From: Streptohalobacillus salinus
GTDB lineage: Bacteria; Bacillota; Bacilli; Bacillales; Amphibacillaceae
Assembly: GCF_003201605.1 (NCBI RefSeq)
Contig: NZ_QJJR01000002.1
Location: forward strand, 217,804 to 281,803
Direction of reading: 5' to 3'
Length of the DNA: 64,000 nt
The notes beneath the pieces were generated by a model that was not told where the DNA came from, made no database searches, and worked only from the letters and a program-made list of their open reading frames with translations. Below, piece after piece: positions 18,755-26,538 of the stretch. Numbering within the stretch: position 1 is the stretch's first letter; each line of letters begins with the position of its first letter. Both the position numbers and the translations under genes were made by a program.

Positions 18755-19900
18755 ATGGCCTTACCGATAAATCACCATGTTAAAACCATTGAAATTTCTG
18801 GCATCCGTAAGTTTTTTAATCTGGTTGCAGAACGCAATGATATACTTTCACTCACTATCGGACAACCCGATTTCCCGACCCCAGAAATAGTAAAGGAGAA
18901 AGCGAAAGCAGCCATTGATCAAAATTTAACAACTTATACGCCTAATCACGGGCTAAAAGAACTTAGAGAAGCCGTAAGTCATTATCTTAATGAAACTTAC
19001 CTCCTTGAAACTTCTTATGATGAGGTTTTGATTACTGTTGGTGCTTCACAAGCACTTGATATCGCCCTGCGAACCATATTATCACCAGGGGACGAAGTTA
19101 TCGTTCCTTCTCCCATCTATCCAGGTTATCAACCACTAATTGAAATGCAAGGTGCCACAGTAAAAGAAATTGACACCACTGCCTCACAGTTTAAGCTAAC
19201 TTTAGAACAGCTTGAGGGACAAATTTCCGAGAAAACACGTTGCTTGATTCTTCCCTATCCGTCTAATCCGACTGGTGTTTCCTTAACACAAACGGAATGT
19301 GAGATGATTGCAGCATTTGTTAAAAAACATAATCTTTATTTGATTACCGATGAGATTTACAGTGCGTTGACCTTTGATTTTGAGCATTTCTCAATGGGAA
19401 GAATCAAGGCAATTAAAGATCAACTCATAGTTATTAACGGGCTAAGTAAGTCTCACGCGATGACCGGTTGGCGAATTGGATTTTTAGTAGCCAGTCAAGC
19501 ACTGATCAACCAATGTGTAAAAGTGTTGCAATACAGCGTTTCTTGTGCTTCTTCAATCAGTCAATATGCAGCGCTCGCAGCTGTTACTGAGGCTAAAACA
19601 ACACCCGTAGCGATGAAAGAAGCTTATAAAGAACGGCGGGACTACGTTTATCATCGCCTCACTGCTATGGGCTTAACCGTCGTTAAACCCGATGGGGCTT
19701 TTTATTTCATGTTTAAAATTCCACACCATCTCAATGCTTTTGATCTTGCCCTTGATATTCTTGAACAAGCTAAAGTCGCTTTTGTTCCTGGGTCGAGCTT
19801 CGGTCAAGCAGGTGAGGGCTATTTAAGGTTATCCTATGCTTATAGCATGGATACGCTCGTTGAAGGCCTCGACCGCTTAGCTATGTATCTATCAAAATAA
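18755..19900 (+). CDS. patA: N-acetyl-LL-diaminopimelate aminotransferase
   Basis: This PLP enzyme of aminotransferase class I/II converts N-acetyl-2-amino-6-oxopimelate to N-acetyl-LL-diaminopimelate with glutamate, the step between dapH and dapL. The 381 residues show TIGQPDFPTP, TYTPNHGLKELREAV, the PYPSNPTGVSLT loop, ITDEIYSAL and the PLP-lysine motif NGLSKSHAMTGWRIG. The ATG at 18755 follows GAAGGAG at a rather long spacing (12). Related enzymes act on aspartate or aromatic amino acids. The nearby dapH, dapL and ykyB argue for PatA. Confident. Confidence 0.93.
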   Translation: MALPINHHVKTIEISGIRKFFNLVAERNDILSLTIGQPDFPTPEIVKEKAKAAIDQNLTTYTPNHGLKELREAVSHYLNETYLLETSYDEVLITVGASQALDIALRTILSPGDEVIVPSPIYPGYQPLIEMQGATVKEIDTTASQFKLTLEQLEGQISEKTRCLILPYPSNPTGVSLTQTECEMIAAFVKKHNLYLITDEIYSALTFDFEHFSMGRIKAIKDQLIVINGLSKSHAMTGWRIGFLVASQALINQCVKVLQYSVSCASSISQYAALAAVTEAKTTPVAMKEAYKERRDYVYHRLTAMGLTVVKPDGAFYFMFKIPHHLNAFDLALDILEQAKVAFVPGSSFGQAGEGYLRLSYAYSMDTLVEGLDRLAMYLSK

Positions 19901-19913
19901 TCATATGATTATA

Positions 19914-19947
19914 ATGCCCGTTACTAACCATGTAACGGGCATTTTTA
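19914..19947 (+). terminator. Terminator after patA
   Basis: ATGCCCGTTAC and GTAACGGGCAT (19914-19942) form a perfect 11-bp stem, followed by TTTTAT. Confidence 0.85.
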
Positions 19948-20057
19948 TGGGAAATAGTCATTTCAGTCAATAATTATCTCCCCTTCGTACTCATTCTTAA
20001 AAAATTATGATAAGATAGGGCTAGACTATTTATTAATAATAGGAAAGGATTTATTAT

Positions 20058-20579
20058 ATGACCGAAAAAAAGAATAAAAAAGTGCTTTCTTTTTTCGTTC
20101 TGTTCATTACTCTCGTGATTACAATGCTGTTTGTTCGACAATATATTTTTAAAACAGCGATTGTAGATGGCAAAAGTATGATGCCGACTGTAAATGATGA
20201 ACAAACAATTTTGTATAATCGTCTCAGTTATTTATTTAGTGAACCTACACGTGGTGACGTTGTCGTTATTGAAAAAGAAAATCGAACATATATTAAACGC
20301 ATCATTGGTTTACCACAAGAAACCATTGAAGTAATTGATCAACAACTCTATATAAATCAAGTCCCCTATCAACAAGCCTTTATCACGGATGCACAAAGTT
20401 TTTGGACACACGATATTGTTGAAACCATGATTCCTAAATCGTACTACTATGTCATGGGCGATAATCGGCGAAATAGTCGCGATACACGAAATTCTTTAGG
20501 GTTTATTCATCGTGATGAAATCATTGGACGAGCAGAATTGATAATATATCCGATTAGCAGTTGGCAAGTGATTTATTAG
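20058..20579 (+). CDS. lepB: Type I signal peptidase
   Basis: It cleaves signal peptides from exported proteins on the outer face of the membrane. The 173 residues have one N-terminal membrane anchor (about 9-30). The catalytic Ser40 is in VDGKSMMPT, the general-base Lys80 in YIKRIIGLP, and the conserved box YYVMGDNRRNSRDTRNSLG lies near the end. The size is typical of the short Bacillus Sip enzymes. The ATG follows GGAAAGG. It is the first gene of an apparent five-gene operon with a zinc-ribbon membrane protein, a trypsin-like protease, a lipoprotein and a nitroreductase. This is a location I do not recall for B. subtilis sip genes. Very confident of the enzyme. Confidence 0.97.
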   Translation: MTEKKNKKVLSFFVLFITLVITMLFVRQYIFKTAIVDGKSMMPTVNDEQTILYNRLSYLFSEPTRGDVVVIEKENRTYIKRIIGLPQETIEVIDQQLYINQVPYQQAFITDAQSFWTHDIVETMIPKSYYYVMGDNRRNSRDTRNSLGFIHRDEIIGRAELIIYPISSWQVIY

Positions 20580-20595
20580 TTAGGAGGAATCATCT

Positions 20596-21762
20596 ATGGG
20601 ATACTGTCCGAATTGTGGTAGCAACGTGCATAGTGATGAAGTTTTTTGTGTAACCTGTGGCGAGAAACTCCCCGCTGATTTAGACATGCGCAATACTTCC
20701 AGTGGACTAACCAAAAAAAGTCTATGGCTTCCATTCGGTAGTTTAGCCATTATGTCTTTAGTGTTTCTCGTGATTTGGGTAACAGCCTCACACAATAAAG
20801 AAGCAGCTATTGACTATTACCACGCTGCAAGTGATGATCTTTTATTAGGAAATTATGCAGAAAGCGAAATAAAATTAGATCGCGCCTTACACATACATCC
20901 ACAATTTGATGATGCTACTGTCTTAAAGGACGTTGCTGAAATAGGTAGTGCCTATCAGTCAATTCAATCTGAATCCGTTTATTCACATGAAACGATTCAA
21001 CAGTTAGATAATTATTTAATTGAATTAGAACCTTACCAAGGTGAGATCGCAGATCAATTACGTTTATCAATTAGTGATTTAATTATCAACTTACGATTGG
21101 ATGATATCGAATTACGTTTGGAATCGACACAATCTGTACCTGGCCTACAAGCCATTCTTTGGGAATTAGAAGGCATCGCTTCACCAAAAGCTTTAGAATT
21201 AACACAAACGGTCAAAGAACAGTTAAGTGTCCATATGAGTAGCTTAATTAATAATCATATGACGAACCATCAATTTAATGAAGCCAAACAATTAATTGAA
21301 ACCGGTTTGAATTATTTACCTGAAGATGACCGTTTATTAAGTTTAAAACAAACCGTTGAGACGGAACAGAAAATTTTCGAAGCATCATTGGAAGAACGGA
21401 TGGAGCAAGCATTTAGTCAATATTATGAGGATCAAGAAATTAACGCCAATGATGCTGTAGATTTGATAAACATTTCCTTAAACACAAAGGAAAATGGTCA
21501 ATTATACATTGAAGGCACGATTAAAAGCATTGCCACCGTACCCATTTATAACGTCCGTATTCATTATCAGCTGATTGATGAAAATGATGCGCGTTTGGAT
21601 GAACATCAAATTTATGTTTACCCTGAAGAATTATTCCCTAATGATGAAGGTCAATTTGATTTCACTTATCTCTCTGATGCATTTACAGATCAAAATCTCG
21701 AAATAGAAGTAACCTCGATTACTTGGCTTCTCGATAAAGCGGGTGATGATAATGCATCATAA
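20596..21762 (+). CDS. Zinc-ribbon single-pass membrane protein with repeat-rich ectodomain
   Basis: The 388 residues start with a zinc ribbon in the cytoplasm: YCPNCG (Cys4, Cys7) and FCVTCG (Cys18, Cys21). One membrane helix follows at about 44-63. The outside part begins with a helical, TPR-like stretch (AIDYYHAASDDLLLGNYAES, ALHIHPQFDDATVL and a second such unit around 210-260). It ends in a beta-rich domain of about 90 residues (GQLYIEGTIKSIATVPIYNV, and GQFDFTYL later) that resembles FxLYD-type domains. The ribosome site AGGAGG is strong and lies 16 bases after lepB. Its last 11 bases overlap the protease gene. I infer an envelope sensor or scaffold for the protease. No enzyme motif is seen. 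Confidence 0.75.
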   Translation: MGYCPNCGSNVHSDEVFCVTCGEKLPADLDMRNTSSGLTKKSLWLPFGSLAIMSLVFLVIWVTASHNKEAAIDYYHAASDDLLLGNYAESEIKLDRALHIHPQFDDATVLKDVAEIGSAYQSIQSESVYSHETIQQLDNYLIELEPYQGEIADQLRLSISDLIINLRLDDIELRLESTQSVPGLQAILWELEGIASPKALELTQTVKEQLSVHMSSLINNHMTNHQFNEAKQLIETGLNYLPEDDRLLSLKQTVETEQKIFEASLEERMEQAFSQYYEDQEINANDAVDLINISLNTKENGQLYIEGTIKSIATVPIYNVRIHYQLIDENDARLDEHQIYVYPEELFPNDEGQFDFTYLSDAFTDQNLEIEVTSITWLLDKAGDDNAS

Positions 21763-22876
21763 ATACAAAAAAAGACTCATTTTTATCAGCCTTTTGGTTT
21801 TATTGCTTGGATCTTATTTGAACTTCCGATATTATCGCCACCACCAACAACTGTCTATCTCTGTAGAGGCGCCTATTGTTACGCATCAGCCTGAACAGTC
21901 AAGTGAACGTTCATTGAAACAAATCATTCATGACTTACAGAAAAACGTCATGCAAATATCTGTTGAAACACCTTACTCTAGTCGCGTTGGTTCTGGCTTT
22001 TTATACAATAATAAGGGAGACATCGTAACGAATGCACATGTGATTGAAGATGCCACCTCTATTCAAGTGACGTTATCAAACACTGAAACATATCCCGCAG
22101 CCATTGTTGGTGTTGGTGAAACAAATGATATTGCTGTCATACGTGTCCCTCAATTAATCAATCAACGCCCTATTAAATTTGACGCAACGACTCGTTTTGA
22201 TATTGGCAGTGACATCATTGCAGTTGGTTCGCCACTTGGCTTACAAAATTCTGTCTCTGTAGGCATTATTTCTGGTGTTAATCGCTCCTTTGATATCGGC
22301 GACTATTTATATGAAAATGTATATCAAATATCTTCAAACATTACCCATGGAAATAGTGGCGGTCCTCTCATTGATCGAGCGTCTGGCATGGTCATAGGGA
22401 TTAATGCTGCAGGCATTAATGACAGTGATATCGGATTTAGCATACCGCTAATCGATGTGATTGATCAATTAACCGAATGGTCAATGACTGCTAATTATGA
22501 AGACTTAACACTACCAAGTCGTTACCAATCCTTTGAGTCATCAATGAGCGATTATGAAGAAGATAGCTATTACTTGGTCCAATATTTTGTGGATAATTTA
22601 GCGATTCATGATTACATTAATGCCTATACCTTAATGGGATCAAACTTACAAGAGAATATTAGTTATTCTGATTTCAGAAATGATTATCTATCATTAAAAT
22701 CCTTGCGCGTAGTCGAAAAGAAAGCGAGTCAGATTCACGATGATTATATTATTTACGACGTAGCGTTAGAAATGGAAACACAAGAAGAAGACTTAATGGT
22801 TGTATCCTATCGGTTCAGAATTGCTTTGGAGAATGACCAACTCAAGATCATTGATTATCATGAAATTGATGATTAA
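21752..22876 (+). CDS. Membrane-anchored trypsin-like serine protease (S1C-type, no PDZ)
   Basis: The 374 residues have an N-terminal membrane anchor (about 8-24) and a chymotrypsin-fold domain (about 55-240). The full triad is present: His96 in TNAHVIEDA, Asp126 in NDIAVIRV, Ser202 in HGNSGGPL. Unlike HtrA/DegP relatives there is no PDZ domain. A C-terminal region (about 245-374) with many Tyr/Asp residues, beginning near SMSDYEEDSYY, is of an unknown, possibly NTF2-like, type. The start overlaps the preceding gene; ATG 21752, ATG 21746 and GTG 21743 are all possible and none has a clear ribosome site, so coupling is likely. It probably degrades or trims envelope proteins. The protease call is secure. 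Confidence 0.9.
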   Translation: MHHKYKKRLIFISLLVLLLGSYLNFRYYRHHQQLSISVEAPIVTHQPEQSSERSLKQIIHDLQKNVMQISVETPYSSRVGSGFLYNNKGDIVTNAHVIEDATSIQVTLSNTETYPAAIVGVGETNDIAVIRVPQLINQRPIKFDATTRFDIGSDIIAVGSPLGLQNSVSVGIISGVNRSFDIGDYLYENVYQISSNITHGNSGGPLIDRASGMVIGINAAGINDSDIGFSIPLIDVIDQLTEWSMTANYEDLTLPSRYQSFESSMSDYEEDSYYLVQYFVDNLAIHDYINAYTLMGSNLQENISYSDFRNDYLSLKSLRVVEKKASQIHDDYIIYDVALEMETQEEDLMVVSYRFRIALENDQLKIIDYHEIDD

Positions 22877-22924
22877 CCCATTATTTTATGCTGACAGAAT
22901 CCATCGAAAAGAGTGATGCAATTG

Positions 22925-23656
22925 ATGAAATATATCTTAATGACACTAACAATTATGCTATTGCTAGTGGGATGTCAAAACGATTCACCTGTCATTATGC
23001 AAGAACCATCCAGTGAGCCACAAACAGATGATGTTGAACTTGTTGAAGAACAATTAAATGAAGAAATGGTTGAGATGATTGAATTTCAAGTTAATGAGCA
23101 AGTTATCCGTCTCGCCATCAAACAATTACCTATTTTGAATCATTACCTAGCACAACATAAAAATCGTAGACAAGCCATTGAAGCGATGACGCTTGAGCCA
23201 TTAACTCTTGAAGAATCCGATCGCTTTTATCTGTTATCGTTTGCCTGTGATGGGCCAAATTGTTCCTATCTCATTATTGATACAAAAACACAGCAATCAC
23301 ATTTAATTGCAGATCAAACACAATTGAGTCAATTAATTGAAACACCGTTTGATGACACATTGGTTTTTCGTTTTTCAAAAGATATAACTGAATATGATGG
23401 TCATTTAATGAAGGATCGACTCGTTGCATTTAATTTTGAGGACTGGGAAGAGAAACCATTTAACGCAAACCAAGAAGATTCAATTGTCAGTAGCATGCAA
23501 CAATACGAACAAAGCTTATTAAATTTCCAATTCAACGCCCAAGATGAACTGGTCATTGAGACAATCCCAGTAAATCTCGTACAAACACATCACTTGGAAT
23601 TAACAGCCGAATCATTAGCAGATTACAGTCATCATTACCACCTGACCATTGACTAG
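22925..23656 (+). CDS. Lipoprotein of unknown function
   Basis: About 243 residues with a lipoprotein signal MKYILMTLTIMLLLVGC (Cys17). An acidic Glu-rich linker follows (TDDVELVEEQLNEEMVEMIE), then a mixed alpha/beta domain. A CDGPNCSY pair of cysteines near residue 110 could form a disulfide. I recognise no family. The start is uncertain among ATG 22925, TTG 22922 and ATG 22916; the ribosome site (AAAAGAG) is weak. It lies 48 bases after the protease gene and 12 bases before the nitroreductase, so it is probably an outer-surface partner in the same operon. Confidence 0.75.
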   Translation: MKYILMTLTIMLLLVGCQNDSPVIMQEPSSEPQTDDVELVEEQLNEEMVEMIEFQVNEQVIRLAIKQLPILNHYLAQHKNRRQAIEAMTLEPLTLEESDRFYLLSFACDGPNCSYLIIDTKTQQSHLIADQTQLSQLIETPFDDTLVFRFSKDITEYDGHLMKDRLVAFNFEDWEEKPFNANQEDSIVSSMQQYEQSLLNFQFNAQDELVIETIPVNLVQTHHLELTAESLADYSHHYHLTID

Positions 23657-23668
23657 GAGGAATAAAAA

Positions 23669-24415
23669 ATGAATGAAACACTAACAACTATCCTTGAGCA
23701 CCGTTCAATCAGAAAGTTTAAAGACATGCCGATTGAAGCAGACCAACTTGATTTGATCATCGATGCAGCTCGAAGTGCATCGACTTCTAGCTATTTAATG
23801 GCCTATTCAATGATTGGCGTGACAGATCCAAAGAAAAAAGAACAGCTCGCTGCCATTTCAAATCAACCTTACATTAAAGACAATGGCCATTTTGTTTTAT
23901 TTCTAGCCGACTATCACCGTCACATGGTCACCGCTTCTCGAGAAGAAAAACAAGTCATTGCTACGAATGTTCAATCAACTGAATACTTTATGATTGCCAC
24001 GGTGGATGCCACCATTGCCGCACAGAACATGGCTTTAGCTGCTGAATCATTAGGCCTTGGCATTTGTTATATTGGTAGTATCAAACGCGATATGGATCTT
24101 GTTAATCAATTATTTGACTTACCTGAGCATGTGATTCCGTTATTCGGTTTAGCGATTGGCCATCCCGATGAACGCCAAGAAATCAAACCGAAGTTGCCTA
24201 AACGCGCCGTCTATTTTGAAAATAGTTATCCCAGCGATGAAGAGCAATTCACTTACCTACAACAGTTTGACAGCGAAACTGAAGCTTATTATCAGTCACG
24301 TTCAACCAACACGCGGAGTGACCGCTGGACGCAACAAGTTATTCAAAACTTGCACAATAAGCGTAATGACCGGCTAACTCCATTTGTAAAAGAGAAAAAA
24401 TTTAATAATCGTTAA
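23669..24415 (+). CDS. NfrA-type NADPH-dependent FMN nitroreductase/flavin reductase
   Basis: The 248-residue protein belongs to the oxygen-insensitive nitroreductase superfamily: ILEHRSIRKFKDMPIE (FMN phosphate contact), AARSASTSSYLMAYS, AAQNMALAAESLGLGICYIG and the C-terminal extension with YYQSRSTNTRSDRWTQQ typical of NfrA/Frp proteins. These enzymes use NAD(P)H to reduce FMN, nitro compounds or quinones in the cytoplasm, and B. subtilis nfrA is stress-induced. AGGAGG lies in front of the ATG. It is the last gene of the lepB operon and is closed by a strong terminator. Confident of the family; the physiological substrate is open. Confidence 0.93.
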   Translation: MNETLTTILEHRSIRKFKDMPIEADQLDLIIDAARSASTSSYLMAYSMIGVTDPKKKEQLAAISNQPYIKDNGHFVLFLADYHRHMVTASREEKQVIATNVQSTEYFMIATVDATIAAQNMALAAESLGLGICYIGSIKRDMDLVNQLFDLPEHVIPLFGLAIGHPDERQEIKPKLPKRAVYFENSYPSDEEQFTYLQQFDSETEAYYQSRSTNTRSDRWTQQVIQNLHNKRNDRLTPFVKEKKFNNR

Positions 24416-24417
24416 AA

Positions 24418-24462
24418 ATAACCCCTGACAAGTAAAACACACACACTCATGTCAGGGGTTAT
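24418..24462. terminator. Bidirectional terminator after the nitroreductase gene
   Basis: ATAACCCCTGACA and TGTCAGGGGTTAT form a 13-bp stem with a 19-base loop. It lies between converging genes. Confidence 0.8.
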
Positions 24463-24469
24463 ATTGTTA

Positions 24470-25447
24470 TTAAAGTTTTATTGCAATTTTACCAAATTGC
24501 GTTGATGCTTCGAGTCGCGCAAATGCTTCTTCATATTGATCCAATGAATACACTGTGTCTACAACCGGTCGCAGTTGATGTTTTTCGATGAAGGTTAATA
24601 ATGCTCTTAATTCTTCTCGACTTCCCATGGTCGAGCCAATAATCATTTGTTGTTTATAGAAAAACTGGCGTACATTAAAAGAAACGCTATCTTCTGTCGT
24701 TGCGCCAAAAGTCACTAATCGTCCGCCAGGTTTTAACACGTCCAAGCATTTTGTAAGTGTTTTCGCACCAATGCTATCAATAACTAGATCAATCGTTTCA
24801 TTCACTAACGCACTACCCCATTCACTCTCAGTCAAGATACCCCTATCAGCACCTAATTCTTTGGCCTTTCTTAGTTTTGCTTCTTTACGTGAGGTCACAA
24901 TAACCCGCGCCCCTTGTGCTTTTGCAAATTGAATCATGTAACTACTTACTCCGCCACCAGCTCCTGGAATCAAAACAGTTTCTCCTGGTTTTAATTGACC
25001 CTTGGTAAAAATGGCTCGATAACCAGTCAACGCTGATAAGCTTAACACAGCTGCCTCGGTATCGGATAAATAAGCGGGTTTATGCTCTAAGTAATCCTCA
25101 TCTTGCACATAATATTCAGCAAAAGTTCCGTGATGAGGAAATCCAACGATTTCTAGATCAGGTGCTGAAGCGATGGTAGCTTCGTTCCAATAAAGACCGG
25201 GATTTACTATTAACTTATCACCAATTTTAAAACGCGTCACATCAGCACCAATCGCTTCCACCTCGCCGACACCGTCAGAACCTAAGATGACAGGTGGCGC
25301 ATTTGATTCATGTCGGTCTTTTATGTACAGGTCACGGCGATTTAACCCTGCGACCTTCATTTTAAGACGAACCTCCTTTGAGTTTAATGCTGGTTTCGGC
25401 ATCTCCATAAGTTTTGTTTGATTACCTTCGTCCACAATTGCACGCAA
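24470..25447 (-). CDS. Zinc-independent medium-chain dehydrogenase/reductase (YogA-like)
   Basis: A 325-residue NAD(P)H-dependent oxidoreductase of the quinone reductase group. The N-terminal GroES-like domain has VAGLNRRDLYIKD and GSDGVGEVEAIG. The Rossmann domain has VLIPGAGGGVSSYMIQFAK and LGADRGI. The structural- and catalytic-zinc cysteines of alcohol dehydrogenases are absent, so it should not be called an alcohol dehydrogenase. It resembles B. subtilis YogA; the substrate is unknown. The start is the TTG at 25445-25447, with GAGAGGAG about 7 bases upstream; the longer frame from 25468 has no ribosome site. It stands alone between converging and diverging genes. Confidence 0.88.
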   Translation of the reverse strand: MRAIVDEGNQTKLMEMPKPALNSKEVRLKMKVAGLNRRDLYIKDRHESNAPPVILGSDGVGEVEAIGADVTRFKIGDKLIVNPGLYWNEATIASAPDLEIVGFPHHGTFAEYYVQDEDYLEHKPAYLSDTEAAVLSLSALTGYRAIFTKGQLKPGETVLIPGAGGGVSSYMIQFAKAQGARVIVTSRKEAKLRKAKELGADRGILTESEWGSALVNETIDLVIDSIGAKTLTKCLDVLKPGGRLVTFGATTEDSVSFNVRQFFYKQQMIIGSTMGSREELRALLTFIEKHQLRPVVDTVYSLDQYEEAFARLEASTQFGKIAIKL

Positions 25448-25524
25448 TTTTCTCGCTCCTCTCAGCAAAGTATTTGCTAATTATTTGAGTTGTCTTCATA
25501 CTATTAGATGAAGGGGTGATTCAC

Positions 25525-25803
25525 ATGCTACAGTTATCAATATATCACAAAGAGAAATCAATCAAAAATAATCAGATACACATCGATCATGTCGACAACC
25601 AACTTACGTTTAGCGATGGTTATCTATATGCACCTACAAAAACTATTCCTTCTGACTCAATTCGTGATGTGAATTTCCGCTGGTTATCTAAAGATACCTA
25701 TACCCTTCACCTCTACTTACCCAGCGGTGTCTATACGTTTTTAACCAGACAAAATCCTCGGTCATTTATTCGTGAATTAAAGGAAGCAACCCACTTAAGC
25801 TAG
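25525..25803 (+). CDS. Hypothetical 92-residue protein
   Basis: Starts at ATG 25525 behind AAGGGG at good spacing. The product is a small, mainly beta-strand protein with IDHVDNQLTFSDGYLYA and YTLHLYLPSGVYTF; the last 20 residues look helical. No signal peptide, membrane segment or known motif is seen; the pattern of strands is loosely PH-like, but that is only an impression. It diverges from the YogA-like gene, and its final 9 bases overlap the end of the opposite-strand gene at 25795. No function can be offered. Confidence 0.6.
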   Translation: MLQLSIYHKEKSIKNNQIHIDHVDNQLTFSDGYLYAPTKTIPSDSIRDVNFRWLSKDTYTLHLYLPSGVYTFLTRQNPRSFIRELKEATHLS

Positions 25804-26250
25804 TGGTTGTTTCTCATTGATCGCACTTCTTAAACGTTGCTGCATCTCTCCGATCCCTTTTGTGCCTAGTAAAGGATACACATCGTTATCCGTGATACCG
25901 CCGAGCGCTTCAATCACGCGTTTATGTTTTTGACCTGTTAAAATAACTGCCCGGTCATAACGGTCAAGTTGTAAAGTAGTTATTTGTTTGCGTAAAGCTT
26001 TAGTTGAAATGATTTGATCTTGATCCATTCCAAAAGTTAGATCATAATTTTGTTCAATCATCTCATTTTTAGATCGAAACCCGTGTTTCGCTGACAGAAT
26101 AACCCAATCATCACAATAAGCTTGCGCATATTCCTTCGTTAACCGGTGCAAGGTCCCAATGTACGCCTCATTAACCTTTGTCGGTCCTCTCTGCGGTTCA
26201 ACATCCCATATTTTCCGTTTACCACAAGGTAAAATTGCGATTTGACGCAT
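25795..26250 (-). CDS. DUF6884-like protein, function unknown
   Basis: The 151 residues carry a distinctive pattern: ILPCGKRKIWD at the start, NEAYIGTLHRL, DDWVILSAKHGFRS, NYDLTFGM and, late, LLGTKGIGEMQQRL. I associate this pattern with DUF6884, small cytoplasmic proteins of unproven function that also occur in mobile elements. The conserved Cys9, Lys and the SAKHG motif look like a catalytic or nucleotide site. The ATG at 26250 has a GGAGG-type ribosome site. It converges on the hypothetical gene at 25525 with a 9-base 3' overlap. The family call is moderate; no activity is claimed. Confidence 0.65.
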   Translation of the reverse strand: MRQIAILPCGKRKIWDVEPQRGPTKVNEAYIGTLHRLTKEYAQAYCDDWVILSAKHGFRSKNEMIEQNYDLTFGMDQDQIISTKALRKQITTLQLDRYDRAVILTGQKHKRVIEALGGITDNDVYPLLGTKGIGEMQQRLRSAINEKQPLA

Positions 26251-26396
26251 CTTTACACCTCCGCTTCCCTTCTTCCATTATGCAGTAGTTCACTTATCCG
26301 TTCAAGATGCCAGTCCCTGTTACCCACTATTTAAAACGCTTACAATATTAAGTATTGCAAAATGTATAAAAAATCAGATAATTTTAACGAAACCTG

Positions 26397-26425
26397 TTGA
26401 TTATTTTTGAGATTGATTGTATGAT
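26397..26425 (+). promoter_or_regulatory. ilvD: Promoter of ilvD and the branched-chain operon
   Basis: TTGATT (26397-26402), 17-base spacer, TATGAT (26420-26425). The predicted start is near 26432, giving a leader of about 107 bases before ilvD. Confidence 0.7.
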
Positions 26426-26442
26426 TGTCGACAACATCTAAA

Positions 26443-26457
26443 ATTATTCAGAAAATA
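26443..26457. promoter_or_regulatory. CodY-box candidate in the ilvD leader
   Basis: ATTATTCAGAAAATA matches AATTTTCWGAAAATT at 12 of 15 positions. It lies just downstream of the predicted transcription start, where CodY could block initiation or elongation. CodY control of ilv-leu genes is well established in Firmicutes. Confidence 0.6.
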
Positions 26458-26538
26458 AACACGATTTATTTTCGAGTAATTAACAGAATAGTCAACTTTC
26501 ATCCGACGTGTGATGAAATAGATAAGGAGCGACTGAGT

